This document shows positions 26,501-40,100 of a stretch of 64,000 bases of DNA, piece after piece. A program made the translations under genes and the position numbers. Position 1 is the first letter of the stretch; each line of letters begins with the position of its first letter. This DNA is from Varroa destructor (taxonomy: Eukaryota > Arthropoda > Arachnida > Mesostigmata > Varroidae), in the NCBI RefSeq assembly GCF_002443255.2, contig NW_019211455.1:14602440-14666439 (forward strand), written 5' to 3'. A model generated the notes under the pieces. The model saw only the letters and a list, made by a program, of their open reading frames with translations, did not search any database and had not been told where the DNA came from.

Positions 26501-26724
26501 ATGATATGCACGACGTACATGATATGCACGACAATGGCGATCATGAACATTATCATGGTCACTCGTGGGAAAGTCATGAAGATGAAGCGGGATCCAGCAA
26601 ATCCAAATGGAAGTTTGGGAAGCTGTTCAAGAAGAATAAAGGCGGGCACACTCATGACCATAATCATGGACACGGGCATAGAGGACGCAAAGAAGGCAAA
26701 AGGAAATTTAGCCTGTTTGGTTAG
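23548..26724 (+). CDS. secreted Pro/Val-rich protein with His/Asp-rich and basic C-terminus, five exons
   Basis: Exons: 23548-23565, 24038-24817, 25187-25342, 25610-25746 and 26451-26724 (TAG). All junctions agree in phase (0, 0, 0, then 2), giving 454 residues. MRVSIK from the micro-exon joins EVLFLVALIVTHDRIASA, a good signal peptide. An acidic Ser/Glu linker (SSSSDDISDLKRQN) follows, then about 200 residues of Pro/Val/Ala-rich sequence (VAPP, VPV, PPPPPPPSP). Exon four gives a Met/Pro/Thr stretch ending HHHFHNVFK. Exon five is striking: about 21 His in 90 residues, in HD, DMHD and HGH patterns, then a basic segment KWKFGKLFKKNKGG and a final HGHGHRGRKEGKRK. I know no family with this order. 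A structural or metal-binding extracellular role is inference from composition. Confidence 0.7.
26279..26302. repeat. (AT)n microsatellite in the last intron of the Pro/His-rich gene
   Basis: About 24 bases of alternating T and A, about 150 bases before the last exon. Confidence 0.9.
26451..26724 (+). other. His/Asp-rich putative metal-binding tail
   Basis: This last exon joins the previous one through a split Lys codon (AA then G). HDHH, HHHAHDMHD and GHTHDHNHGHGH are patterns of the kind that bind Zn, Cu or Ni. The join is supported by phase and by the His-rich end of the preceding exon. A frame in the upstream intron is also open, so an unspliced product is a less likely alternative. Confidence 0.65.
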
Positions 26725-26803
26725 CACAAGCAAAGGTGAATAGACTATTATTTCGAATCGGTCTGGCCTGTTGTTACTTTTATAAAAAAATGAACAGATT
26801 CCC

Positions 26804-26809
26804 AATAAA
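26804..26809 (+). other. AATAAA polyadenylation signal for the Pro/His-rich gene
   Basis: AATAAA lies 80 bases after the TAG stop. Further AATAAA copies follow near 26864. Confidence 0.6.
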
Positions 26810-27175
26810 CTGCCGAAGCTGGTCTTCAGTTAAATTCTGTATGTATTTGTAAAATTAAATCAAAATAAATTGATAAAATATTAAATAAAATGTGACAATA
26901 TGTAATGTATGCATGGTGCTTTATTTGCGATTAGATTTAGAAACTGCACCTTAACTATTATATAATAAATGGTATAAGACTGCAACGCATGCTAATGAAT
27001 ACCTAGCTTCTATGGAATAAATAAAGCTTAGATATAAGACAGGCAGATCCTTTTGTTTAAGCTGTAACATGGATTTAGGATGAAGCATTTTACATTATAT
27101 ATGTTCGTTTAAAAGCCATTCTTAATTCGAAGGCAATAGTAGGAACGGACACAATAACTAGCATAAAAAATTGGT

Positions 27176-27339
27176 CAACAAAGACCCGCTTCATTTCAAG
27201 GCGACAGCTAATTCGGTTCGTTTAAAGGGGAAGAACTTTGGGTACCGTTACTTAATACAACAAAGACCCGCTTCATTTCAAGGCGACAGCTAATTCGGTT
27301 CGTTTAAAGGGGAAGAACTTTGGGTACCGTTACTTAATA
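27176..27339. repeat. perfect 82-bp tandem duplication
   Basis: Copy one is 27176-27257 and copy two 27258-27339. They are identical throughout and directly adjacent, each starting caacaaagaccc and ending gttacttaata. The pair sits between the 3' ends of two convergent genes. Complete identity points to a very recent duplication or an assembly artefact. Confidence 0.95.
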
Positions 27340-27577
27340 TGGAAAAGTCAGTGAGGTTATTTTTCGACCAATCGGAAGTTCCGACAGTAAAAATAAAAAC
27401 TTGAAAACATTAGCATAAGTTTATTCATATCCCCCCTGTGCACATAGTTGTCGTGATAGCTTAGCGGTTAACGTATTTGCCTGTTCATCTTAAGGACATT
27501 TCAGATGAAATGCTTAACGGCGATACCGAATGTAAAAGCTCGAAATGTAGAGGTTCATTCACATACATATGCCATGC

Positions 27578-27583
27578 TTTATT
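27578..27583 (-). other. AATAAA polyadenylation signal for SLX9
   Basis: TTTATT on the plus strand reads AATAAA on the minus strand, 29 bases after the SLX9 stop codon. Confidence 0.6.
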
Positions 27584-27611
27584 AATGATCCTTTAAAGAA
27601 CAAAACACTAT

Positions 27612-29940
27612 TCATCGTACAAAATTAACAGCTTCTTTTTTGGCCTTTCGTAGCTCAAGATGTTCCTTCTGGACAGCGAATGTGACATGGTTGAGTATTG
27701 TTTCTGTCGGATTTTCCTTAAAATGAGAATCCGCCAGCACGCTCTTAAATATGGCTATATCTTTCATCCTGAAATAAAGTGGACCCATCAGTTAGCTAAA
27801 ATGAAAAGTGAACTATATCAGTAATTGTCTAACAATGAAAGACAGATATGAGATAACTTGATAACGGTAATATCATTTGGAAGTTACCGTTTGCACTTCC
27901 GTGTCAACTAACCTAACATGGAAAAACGTAATATAAAATAAGTATACTCACATTTCTTTATGTTTCTGTTTGGCCTTCATTCCGTTTCTGTCCTTTTTAA
28001 CCTTATTTTGGCCGGATTTTCTACTCGCGTGAGTTTCAGTAGCTTTCTGCAAGTACAATTTGACAATTGGAAATGTAGGCTCCGTACAATTCAGTGGATT
28101 ACTTACGAACATTAAATAACTAGGCATACGTTTATAAAGTTAAACGACGATACGCATGGAGCTTAGTAAACAAAAGTCTGGCTTTAAAAGATTGGATCTT
28201 TTATCCACGTTATATGCATCACGCAATCCTGAGTGAGAAACTGGCCTATTAATTCGTAAACACCAGGAATGGCAATAGCCACTGGGTTATATCCTGGTCT
28301 CTGCCTCGTTAGCTGTTGCTACCAAAACATTGATTATTAAAACAATAACCTTACACCTATGATTGCTATTCGAAACCAGGAAGGCCCGGGATATTTTATT
28401 GCACGATTTCTATTGTTTCTTACTCTCGCAACTTCTTACCTTCATTTATCCTTTTTTTACACGAATATTAATCATCTGTTCTAATCAGTTTTCGCTTTAA
28501 ACGACTCGGAAGGAACTTACAGCAGCGCAATTCAGGTCCTGATAATAATTTTTTAAGCTTTAGATCCGAGTTTTTCCCAAAATGAGCTTTTCGTCATTGT
28601 TTAGTTTCTCTGGGCAAGACCACCACACAATTAAAAAAATCCGGTAATCAAAAGTGCCGCTATCCTCGAAAACAAGCGCAATAATTATAGGCGTTTTTGT
28701 GACTCGGTGCATGAATCAGCAATTTGATCTGATAAAAAAAATGTACTTCGATTTTTGAAAAAGATCATTTTCCGCTTGAAAATATATCGTTTTAGAGGCT
28801 TAACCAAATTTTAAATTACCTCTGATGCCTCGTGAAACATAAGATCAACAGAGGGAAGCGAATCCAATAGTGGTTTGAGATCTTTAGTGATCACAGTTTC
28901 CTCACGCTTCTTTCGCTCCTGTAACACCGATAAGGCAATCATACACGTTATAGAAGTAATAAGAACTAAGTACATCGTTTACTTCAATAGAAACCATTAT
29001 TATGTCTGTTAAAGCAAATGGCAGTAATACCTTTAAATCGATCTCAAACTGTCGAGCCGCTTGAAGCTTTTTGAGAATCAGTTCCTTCTTTACTTTAGCT
29101 TTTTCCTTTTTGTTCTTGCCTTTTGTCACTTCCTTATAGATGCTAACCTACAGGAAATTATCAGAAACAAAACAAACAATGAAATTAAGAATATCCTATA
29201 CATTATCATTTTTATGTCTACCATATTCGAGCAAGGCCATAAGGCAAAGTTAACATGTCAGTTATTTCTAAGGTCACACATGTCGGATGTTCTATGAATA
29301 GCTTTACTAAATAATATGATCGGATAAACCCACTAAACGAAGAGTAAACAAAACAGACATACTTTAGTAAATAAGCAAAGTATTAATACTAACCACTGTT
29401 TTCCGATCCCACTCTTCTGGTGGTGGGACGTTCAGGTTGACGTTCAAGCTGGCGGGATCGATCTTCAGGCCGGCAAATGGATTGAACATTGGCTGCTGGG
29501 GTGCACTATCTAGGGATTGGCTCCGCTGTAAAGCCGCGCAAAATTTGAACGCTATTTTTAATTAGATACTTTATGAACTACGTACATGGTAAAATTCCAC
29601 TGTATATTAGTCTAATAACAGCTCAGACATTGTACAGGATTATCTTGTAATTGCTAATCGTGTAAGTATGACGAACATGTGCACCAATATTATACACACA
29701 GCATGTATCGTGGTTTTTGTCTATATAATTCATTATATACTAAGTTAGGCGAAAACCATGATACACGCCGTCATTATATAGCTGATCAAATTCTTGAAGC
29801 CATACTTGTCCCTGCCCGGCATTTATTTCATTGATATCGCCGCTAACGTTCTGTTTTCCGATTGCGGTGGCCGATTTTTCGTCTTGACGTTTTTTCGCGG
29901 CAAGATGGTATTTAAATCGACGACTTTTTGCCTTAGCCAT
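27612..29940 (-). CDS. SLX9: SLX9/FAM207A-like ribosome biogenesis protein, six exons
   Basis: Exons on the minus strand: 29940-29806, 29525-29394, 29147-29031, 28918-28820, 28046-27952 and 27768-27612 (TGA). Every junction has AG/GT and matching phase, giving 244 residues, close to the roughly 230 of human FAM207A. Basic start MAKAKSRRFKYHLAAKKRQD; a middle NPFAGLKIDPASLNVN; a long basic helix KGKNKKEKAKVKKELILKKL; then DLKPLLDSLPSVDLMF, which matches the conserved DLHPLRDALP-type core of the family. The C-terminal helix IAIFKSVLADSHFKENPTE matches the family's F-x-x-VL-x-x-P-F-x-NP ending. The family acts in the nucleolus in pre-40S (small subunit) assembly. The gene is convergent with the Pro/His-rich gene. 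Confidence 0.8.
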
Positions 29941-32900
29941 TGCGATCGAACACGAGCTACTGCAGAAAAATAAAACAGTTGAAGAAAGATCCCTTACCAA
30001 TCATAGAATAATGTACACTATAAATGTTGTCAGTGTTGATTAGTTGAGGAGTATGTAAATAGCGAGTTTTTGTTAATTCGCAGCAGTCACTTAGTTGATT
30101 CTCTCAAGATCCATTGTTGATATTTACAGGCGTACAGGTAACACATAGTGGACGATTAATGATACTTGAAAAACAATACGAATGATGCGTATTAAATGTA
30201 TATCAAATACGACATGGAGATTAACAAATAATTTATAAATCATAGATTTAAAAACTTAATTTAAATTTCAAAATGTGAAACATCATTTTTCTATGAGTTG
30301 TGAACTAACGTATATGGAAACTATGTAAAAAAAAACTGGCTGGTTTTGAGTTTTGTCAACAGAAAATCTGAAATCTTACGAGGTTTTGAAATAAAGAAAT
30401 GGTAAATCGTTTTCACTCCACGCACGGTTCGTATACTAGTTAAAATCACTGTCATCACAAAAGTTCTTGCTTACATAATATATTAATATAAATTTATGAG
30501 AGGGTTACACACTAACATTTAATGATCGAAGAACTATGTCCAGCTGTAGCGAGTTCGACGTTGGACAGAACTCACATAGCGTCGAAACATTCTACAGAAA
30601 TAGAACCTTTCTTGTACCTTAGGAGAGGATCGACTGGCGGAAAATTTGAAAACTCGTCATGGATAGATTAAAACCATGGACCAGCATCTTCAGCTGATTC
30701 GTTTACTAAAGGCCGGATAGATTGTGTGAAGTGTGGCCAGTAGCCTTTCTATCAATATTTGGCCTTGAAATATTGAGTTTCCTCATTTGAAATTGGCCTG
30801 TGCCAAAGGACCCTACTCACAACGTAATTGCTAAACAAAAATATTTTTATGGATGATCTGAGCCACTTACATGTATTGTTATAGGCGCACACTAGTAAGC
30901 TACCTTCCCAATTTTGACAGAACTGTCGAATGAGGGACAGACGCATACAGAAAATTAAATTCTCTGTATCTATAAGCTAAGGCGGCAATTATTAAATCAA
31001 TCGACCAAACGGTAAGGCCTGTCCCATCTATTCCTTTACACAAAGAGTAGTTTGTATTGGTGATAATGTAGAAACCGTTGCAGGAAGGCTATGTCCGCTA
31101 TTTATTGAAGCACTGAACTTGCTCATAGGACCTTCATTAATATCATTATTATTATTGTTCCTTATCAAGTCGTATCCATGTCATGGCGGAAATGACAAGG
31201 ATGTCCAGGGGGGCTAACAAAGCAACCTTTAAATTGTGTTTAGGTCAAGAATAAATTTCATTGTGCATATTTGTGGTCTCACTCACTTGACCTGTCTCAA
31301 TCATACCAATAAACAAGATAGGAAACAAATATTTAGTTCGTTTCGTTTTCGCCTCATATTTGCGCACTGTATCCTATGTTTGTGCTAGGGATTTGTCTTA
31401 TTGAACATTGGACCCAAACCTCGAAGGTTACAACATAGAAAATGTTAGGTCTAGGCGCACGTAATAAGGTTTGCAACGCTATAAATTTACACAGGGATGC
31501 AACCTACGTGAAAAAAATTTTTCATAAAAATACATAGCAATTGGTTTGTGGTTAGATACGTTTTATTTTAGAAATCCGAGCTAAAGTTGCTTAAGAACAA
31601 TGGCATGGAAATCTGTACTTACTCATTAAACAAATCAAAAAGCAGGAGATTAAGATGAATAGCTAGTTAACAAGTTAGTACCCAGTGAAAGGTAATAGTT
31701 CTGCTGAAAGAAAACCCGGTAAAGGTTTCGTACTCGAAACTCGACAACCTACAGAACGAACAAACTTTGAGTTGTTAAAAAACATCCTTTAAATATCGGT
31801 GATTTAATTACTCAGCAATAAACGTTTCGAGGTTCTACGCTTGCTATTACATCCTTAAGCATTCCATACGATGGCTTGTTTTTTGCAACATGCAACAAGC
31901 ATACCCACGGTAGGTTTTGACCAAAGTTCTGTAGGTAAACGTGTTACTACGACATCACCACGAAGTTGATTTGATTACCTATTCATCTCTACCACTCATA
32001 CATACGCACCACAAAAAAATCGCGCGGTTCACCGACATATTAGGGTAGGCCGTTTGAACTTAAGACCCATACGAAACAAGTAGATATAAATTCTTAAATT
32101 TTAATAATCGATGTAATCCCTAAGCAGAAAAAATACGCAATAACAAAGTGCATTTTCGAGGTTTGACACGACACATTTTCAAATCAATGTTAAACGTATT
32201 CCATAAATATTTTAGTCTTCAGTGACTCCATTTGTGTTAACATTACTAACAGAGGAACGTGGTCACAGAGACAACTTGTCTACGGAGTAGTCATTCAGCT
32301 ACAGTATAATTTATTCGCAATTCAAATTGACCGCCTTTTTTCGATAGATTTTTTATCCACACTGGGTTTATTAGCAGGGCGCAAGTCCCGGTCAAACCGG
32401 TACAGCCACGCAGAATAGGCTCTGTTCTGCTCTATTTCAGTTGGTGACTTTCTCGTGGCTCAGTCGGTATTACGGCGGTACTGCCACCCATCTCGGTTAT
32501 AACCACCTTCCGAATGGACGTCTTATAGGATTAGTGTAAGATTTTTTGCTTGTAACCAGATCCATATGTACACGTATTTAACGTCACCGATCGAGCTAAT
32601 AATAGGAGAGGTAAACTAACATGTAAATACAGTTATGTTTTATTAGCTCTATTGGCAGTAGCAGAAAAGAAAATCCGTGTAGCCAATCTGTAGCTAGTAG
32701 AATTTAACCGTTCTTTGAGCGTACATATTAATTGAACCTGCTCGTATGTAAAGATTGGATGGACTTAAGCTAAAATTGTTTGTTCGATCAGTCCGATGCA
32801 TGTTGGCGTATCCAATCAAGGACTATGGGACGTAATGGCCTTATCACCGGTACCAATGTGAACAGCATTCTGAATATAGACCAATACGTATTGTCTTCCA

Positions 32901-35900
32901 TACATACCGGTATTGTTATCATTTGACAAATAAAATCCTGAACGATCGGTATGTTTTATCCACAAGATTTATAAATCCCGCCACTTTTCTACACAAATAT
33001 TATAATAATTACACGGTGATAGACGATCAGAGACAGGTCACGCTTCATCTAATGTATTGTAGTACACGCATGTACGAACAACTGAGAAAACGCGAGTCCA
33101 GTATATGAAACCCAGACCAATATAACTAAGCTCAATATGCAATTGTTATGATACCCCGTTTCTCGCTATCAGTAACACGAGTTCGTTTACTTTACAAAGT
33201 TACATTTTGCGTTGGTTGTAACTTCATCGTGTGTGTCGCGACGGCAGTTCACGTTATTATCGTAATGGAAATAACTACGCGTACTGTTCTTTTGTTATAT
33301 ATAATATAATGAAACTAATCTTTACATACGCCAATTTGCGAGTCGGCGGTGATTGGAAAAAAGTAACTTATCAATTATACAAAGGTATTTGGAGTTAAGA
33401 CTTAAGGTCGAATAATTGAGGATCTGAAAGCGTCAAGTTGAGTCGAACGATTTGAAAAGATGCCTCAGATCGTCGCAAACCTTTGCTTTTAAAATTATCT
33501 GTGTATATATAGTATCAAAAGGATGGATTCTGTGGTCATTTTGTTCTCACGACGGCTGTAATGCTTCACCGTAACAAGTAAATACACGGCTATTGTTTTA
33601 GGTATTGCTGATTGTATAGATTTTGAGGCGATTGTTAATGAGCAGTTACCATATATAAATCAAGATGGCTATAAAACGCAGCGAGCCTTTATGTAGGCGT
33701 TCAACGATTTTATAAAAACTGTTCTAACGATAAAACGCGCCGTCGCATTGACTTCCCTGAATGAGTAATTTACAATGAATAGCACTGCCAAAACTCTATT
33801 ATATATAGCCACGAGTTGCTGGACATCACAGTCTTGAAAATCTACACTTTGTCTACTGCTGGCTCAATTGTTGTTAGCATTAGTTTAACTATTCCGAACT
33901 TCATTAAAGTTATCCGAGTCAATCGGCGACGCATTAACTGTTCCGTATCTTTGTAATTCTGTGCTAGTACGCCACAGCACATTGGTACGTACGCTTTAAT
34001 GCCAGTACATGGTATCGGTGTATATAAATCGCGCCATCTTAAGTAGTTGCTGTTGTCGGACAACCACAATATCGATCGTAATATCCCTCCATTCTGTGTT
34101 TCACTTGTACCTCATGTGGCCGTATTTCTGTATGGCGCCCCATGAAGTTTGGACCAGCAACAATCCGGCATTATGAATAATACAGGATGCTATCCTGCGT
34201 AAGTCAAATGATTTCCGCAATCATTAGCCGCGTTTGCTCATGCGTCACTTTACATGCTTAAATGATTGTTATTCCTTTTGTATGCTGATCGATCGCCAAA
34301 AAGGTTGAATGCGGTTTTAGAATCGCACGAGGTCAGTCATGTTTACGTCAATTCAGGTTGGTCGATCCTTTTCGCTAGAGATATCCGGGGGGCGTTGGAA
34401 TTCGAACGATATCAATATTTCGCTCGGTTGTTGACAGTGCCACACGAATGGGTTCGAAGGTTTTGGGGACTTCGGGGTTCGGCCTCCAGCGCTAGTACCG
34501 ACTGCAGACCGGCGGCAGCGAATACTACGCGACACGTAAGGCATCGGCATGCAACTTCGAGTTGGTCATCATGCGTTTCAAGTGAATCTGCTGTTGTCAC
34601 TGTTGCGTCAGGGAGCCGCAAAGGCGTTGCAAAGAAACGCAACTTAAAAAATGTGGGCACGCTATCCACGGTGCGATCGCAAGCCGGATTGAATCGTGAT
34701 ATCCAATGATAGTGCACACTTCTGATTGATTCTAGTATTTTGCGCCATAATTTGATTGTGATCAGCCGTCGGCCGTTGTCGTGATCAACCTTGCAATTGT
34801 TGATGCTGTTGCTAAAGCTAGCCTTGGTCTGATCTATAGTTAAACTTTTACGAACTTTGGCCCGACGTAAGTGTGGTGAATAGAAGAGCAGTGACGACGA
34901 ACAGCTGGTTTGGTCCAAAGAGGCACTAAGTTAGGGAATTATCATATTAATAACAGAAGTATATAACTGTATTATATATGGCCTGTGACAGGTACGCAAG
35001 CAATATAGGATGTATATAGAGATGAACAATTCTGCAGAAGAGGAATACTTCAATTATAGCTGCAGAGCTTGATAGAACCCAATGAAACAAGCCGTTGGGA
35101 GTGGAAGCAAGTGCGATTATTTTATTGTCATGTAGCCGTCACTGCTTTACTTTATGGCTTTTATATGGTGTAAAGATGTGAGAGCGTACGAAGAAAAGCC
35201 GATAACAATAACGAATTCATGACTATTCCCTCTAATAACGTTAGAACTTGTTGAACAGCAGGAAGCCACTGCTAATATCTCTTCAGTGGAAGTTATTTCA
35301 AAAACAGTGATTTTTATTCAGGGATGTTGACACCGATTTTGGTACGTTTTGTGGTGCCTTAGAACTAAACCATACGTCAGCTGAATAAGTAAAGGCGGCT
35401 ATTACACTGGCAAACTTCTCGGGTCAATGCAGTTTCTGTATCGGATCTGCATGCAATATGGCGTACACCCTTAACGCGTGCTTAATACGTGATAAGACAA
35501 ATATATTTCTCGATGAATTCACTGGGCCATCGGCTACCGATAACTAACGCACCGAACTATATTGCCTGTTATCATATTGACGCATAGCTGTTCATAGCAA
35601 ATTGCTCGAGCTGCCATACTGAATTAATTAAATTTTACCATAATAACAATCAAATGTATACACTCTTTGCTGGAGTGTATTTATTTACTCGATTGGGAAC
35701 ATTTTTTTCGTAAGCTACGCTTGTACGTAAAACTGTGCTTGAAGGTAAAGTTTGAAAGCGATGTACGTCAGCACTTACAAATGCTTAGTACATATTTACT
35801 AATGTTATCGCAGATTTGTTCAAACGCAGTGATCTAAATATACTTCAGACTTAACTGAGCTCTTAGGCCTAACTCCTTGCTTTGGTTAACCTGCACTCGT

Positions 35901-36990
35901 TATAATAATCATTGACTTGATATCATTATTACTTAAACATAGATTTCAGGGTGGGAAGCTTTCAACGGCATGCCTAGTTTTCGGTACGTTTAATTGCAAT
36001 TTACAAACGCACGAAGTTCCCTAAGGAATAACTTATGTCACGTAATTATAAGATTCAAATGTGTATCCTTGTTGTACTGCTTACGAAGTTTTCAATATAC
36101 GCCTGATGGTATTTGAATCCGATTGTGTTTCTTGACTCCAAGTCAATGTAAGTCTTCGTATGACTGCCGTGAGAATATCTCAGAGCTTTACTCTTAGTTC
36201 TACTGCCCTCAAACGTTCTCTTTGTCTGGCCCTTTGGCACTAAAAGTATGCCCCGGTTTTTTTCAGCCAAGACTGCTTCACATGCTTCTATTATTCATGT
36301 ATAGACTAAAATGTTAAGCTGCACTATTTCGAGAGCCTATTCTGGAATTAGTCAATAAAACAATAGACTCGAATGTATTTTTCCTGTTTGCGCCTTACTC
36401 ATTGCTGACGCATCTAGAAAGACAGCGGAATATGCAGACGTCCAGCAGGCGTCCGGCATATTGGTCAGCGTAAATCTAATTTAATGAATCAATATATGAC
36501 AATAATAATAAAAGAAAAATTCCTGCAGTTTGAGCGCGTCGCGAACCTGGTTGCGATCTAGGATAGGCAGTATTTGCACACATTCAAGACGCAATTCCGT
36601 TATATAGTAGTTAACACTATCCTATAGATTTCGCGGTGTCATATCCTGTACATACGGTCAGTTTTTGTTGGTAATTTCCATTGCCTGTACAATGTCACGC
36701 ATCGACAAAGTACGACTGCACGAAGCTGTATAAGCGATTTTTAACAGTGCCTTGTTCTGCAGTTCAGACAATTTACCAAGCAACAAAGTCGGTCCTGTAA
36801 ATCCAGGAAGCACGCGGTAGACACTTTATCCACATCGTTACGTATTCATCGTGCGACCAATATTTGTTCACTGTGAAACGTGGACGTTACACGGAGACGT
36901 TATTATGCCATCTGTTTAATTTGAAGTAAAAGCATAACGTGTTGTAACATATATATATATATTTAATATATTGTTGCTCTGCTCTGTTCT
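29941..36990. other. intergenic region, no gene recognised
   Basis: About 7 kb with AT-rich composition and short unsupported frames. A more GC-rich patch at about 34.35-34.7 kb has overlapping open frames on both strands (up to 168 codons) but none shows a domain, a signal peptide or convincing splice sites. A tRNA-like A-box occurs near 32455. Confidence 0.5.
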
Positions 36991-36999
36991 AATTTCTAG

Positions 37000-37194
37000 G
37001 TTCGGAACCGCCTAGAATTCCAAAAAAGCTTCCGAGTCAATAGTGTGCTCCATAGGCGCGTTTCCTGTTCAGGGCAGAGGAGCGTACGCCTCATAAGGAC
37101 GCAAGAACCGCAATCGGTCTACAGACAATGTCTACAGACAAATTGTTTGAAATCGAACCCATCTAACCCAAGTTCCAGATCTGCGAAAGTACAG
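37000..37194 (+). CDS. candidate orphan exon of unknown product
   Basis: A ttctaatttctag acceptor precedes 65 open codons that end CAG before a gttagc donor, phase 0 at both ends. The product (VRNRLEFQKSF at its start, Arg/Ser/Gln-rich after) matches nothing I recognise. No partner exon was identified, so this may be an exon of an unassembled gene or of a non-coding transcript, or chance. Confidence 0.18.
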
Positions 37195-37199
37195 GTTAG

Positions 37200-40100
37200 C
37201 GACTACGGAGAATGCGTTTGCTCGGGATTAAACAAAGTCTCGCATTAATAGAGAAAGGAACAGTGTGTGATAGCATGCACGAAATTCTCCATTGTTGAGC
37301 TAGTACAGGTTTTGAGTACCGCACGTTGAGCACGTCCGTCTCTTGAACTCCAAACCTGTCAGTGGCAAATACGTTTGTTGCCATTGTTACCAACCGGCTA
37401 CAACGTAATCATTTGGGAAAGCTCGTCGTAATGCGCTATGCCACAAGTATCAAGTCGATGATTTCACATGCCCAAGCTATAGGCAAACAGTTATCTATTC
37501 TTCGTTGTTAATTCGTAGCGAAGCTGAACATCCACACGAAATATTTGTATGGAGATCTTCACCGTAAGGGGGATGAGGCAAAGCTTGAAAGACGTATTTA
37601 GGCTATAGAGATTGGACGGCTGCATTGGGGGGACGAACGTGGGCATTTGCGGTGTTCGTAATAGTGCCCCAGAAAGACTACGAAGCTGGAAGATGGGAGG
37701 TAGTCCAGGGCGAAGGTTAATCAAGAAGAAATGGAGTCAATAAAATATGTATATGTTTTTTTGTGGAGATTTGCAGTTTTTTTTTTTTTGTTTCCCGTTA
37801 GCTTCCCAACTCAAAGTTCAACGCAACAAACACTCTCTTGTATATTTGAGCCCCCCTTTATAGTTTCGTGTTAATTATTACTAATTAAGTCATGCATATT
37901 AATTAGTGCCATTAATATTTGTGCAATAGAGACGTTTGTTTTTGTTTGGGCATGGCGCCTTGATAAATTTATGGGAACAAATCTCATAGCCGTTCCGAAG
38001 CTCGCACCATTGTGAAACTAAGGTAATAATTCGTTCGATACGTCATTAATACGTAATACGAATGTAGCACTATGGTTAAATTTGCGAAAATGTTGAACTT
38101 AAAAATAAATCATTTTAATTATTCTAATCGGTCGTCGTCAATTTTAGAATTTATATCATAGGTAAATGTGGTAAAAACTATGTCCGTTCTATGTATATAT
38201 ATATGTGTATATATATATGTGTGTATATATATATATATATATACATATACAAAACTGTATTTGACAATATAACTATGTTTTTACTAACTCTTCACCCAAA
38301 AAGCACGTACAGCTTTAGCTTAACAAGCAGGTGGGTACAATAATCGTCAACATACAATGAAACGTTTCGTAATCAAACAACTGGCTTAAATTTTACAAAA
38401 TAGAGAACAATATCAGTGAACGAGTAACAAGAATCAATTGATAAATTCGAGTCGATGTGTGTGTGTGACCGTTTTCATATTGATATGGCGACTAATACCG
38501 GTCAAGAGCGATGCGGAGTCCGAGAAGATCGGAAGACTCGGATAGAGATATGGCTTTTCTAGTTACGGCCCACTGCTACCAAGGTGGCTCAGCTTCAACA
38601 GACATGCACAGATTTATTGTAGTACAGAAAAACGTTCAAGATCAAGGACTCGCTGTCTCCTTCGGCGTGTCCAACGCATTCTCGAAAATAAATAGTATAT
38701 TTCGAGTGGGCTTGCTGCGGGCAAAAATGACTCTTTTGCTGGCCATTCTGACCAATAGCATCACGTACCGTTGCCACCAGCGAAACAAAACGTTTTTGAC
38801 TCTTGTAAAGCCACATATTGTACCGAAGGCAGCGTTTGTTCTTTTTTGTTTAAGTGAGACATAAAGCTGTCTAGTATCGTAGAGCCTTCTCATTCGTTGT
38901 TCCTATTTGGTGTTTCGTAAAACGATACAAAACCGCAGAAAATCGGTTGACCTGAGCTAGATCCAGGCTAATTGATAGAATACTTTATTTTGTGATAGAA
39001 AGTTCGTGTTACTTTTGACGGCGTAATTAGACGCAAATTGATTTAGTACAGTATAAAAAGCACGTATTATCTCGAAACCTATTATTTTAAATTACAGTTT
39101 AGCTCGCTCACCATTATATAACGTCCCAAAAAGCCCATGCTAACGGCGGTCTTACGCTTCCTATGTTCATCCATTAACATAATTTGTCGATTTCATGAGC
39201 TGAAAACGATTGAAGTGAATTGAGGGAATTGTTTTGAGGCGACACGAAGCGTTTTTTGATGTAATCTGATTTGACTTCAGATTGGTTGACTATAGAAATA
39301 AAAGGAACCTTCTTGGACTTTTCGGATCATATCATCGATATTTTTGGGCAGCTAAAGTCTGATCCTCTGCAGCTTATCTCCCTTATCATCAATGCAATTC
39401 ACGTACATTGTATTCTAACGAAATGGCGCTATGCAGACGTCAATATATCGCTCAAGATCTGCTTATGCTGTGGACTATGGTGTGGAGCTAGCAGGGGCAT
39501 AACTATTCAGTACAAGTACGCTGTTAATAACGTTCTTGTTTAGTGGGCGGTAAGATGGCGGCCCATAGTTGTATGCCGCCGTTGATTGTCCTGCCACACT
39601 TGTCCCGTTAATTTTGCCTTAGATGCGGCTGACGTCTTTTATATAGAGCTACTTTTGACATTTGTCCACTACCCATATCTAAGTCTGGTACATGTAAACA
39701 TGCTGTGAATAGGATTGATATGTTCATAGAGTGGGCCTACACCTCGTATCGCAGTTAGTAAGATTTTTTTGGGACACTGGTAGATCGACACACACAAAAC
39801 AGAAAATAGCGAGTTTGTTGAGTAGACTTCGGTAGACGTAGATAGTTTTGCATTAATCCGCGAGCCAGAAGCTGCACCGTGGGCTGAAAAACGGATGTGC
39901 AACGAGCAAAAACTCAGACTTGCGTCTGCAGTATCTACGGTCATTGTCATTAGCCAGTCAGGAAAGGTCGTCACTTGCTCCCGATACCGGAACTTTTCAA
40001 CGCTAGCACAACGATAGCCACTGTGAATTCATGGACTACGATGTGGCAACAAGGGCTTTTCTATGTTAAGGGCAACAATTGTTGCGCTAGGAGCTTAACT

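Noticed and set aside
26464..26805. 113-codon minus-strand Met/Ile/Val-rich frame
   Set aside because: Antisense of the His/Asp codons of the last exon of the Pro/His-rich gene (CAT reads as ATG).
34266..34918. Overlapping 147- and 168-codon frames on opposite strands
   Set aside because: They lie in a locally GC-rich patch where stops are rarer. Neither shows a domain, repeat, signal peptide or good flanking splice sites.
38511..38864. 117-codon plus-strand frame
   Set aside because: Two minus-strand frames cover the same bases, and no domain or splice evidence favours any of them.
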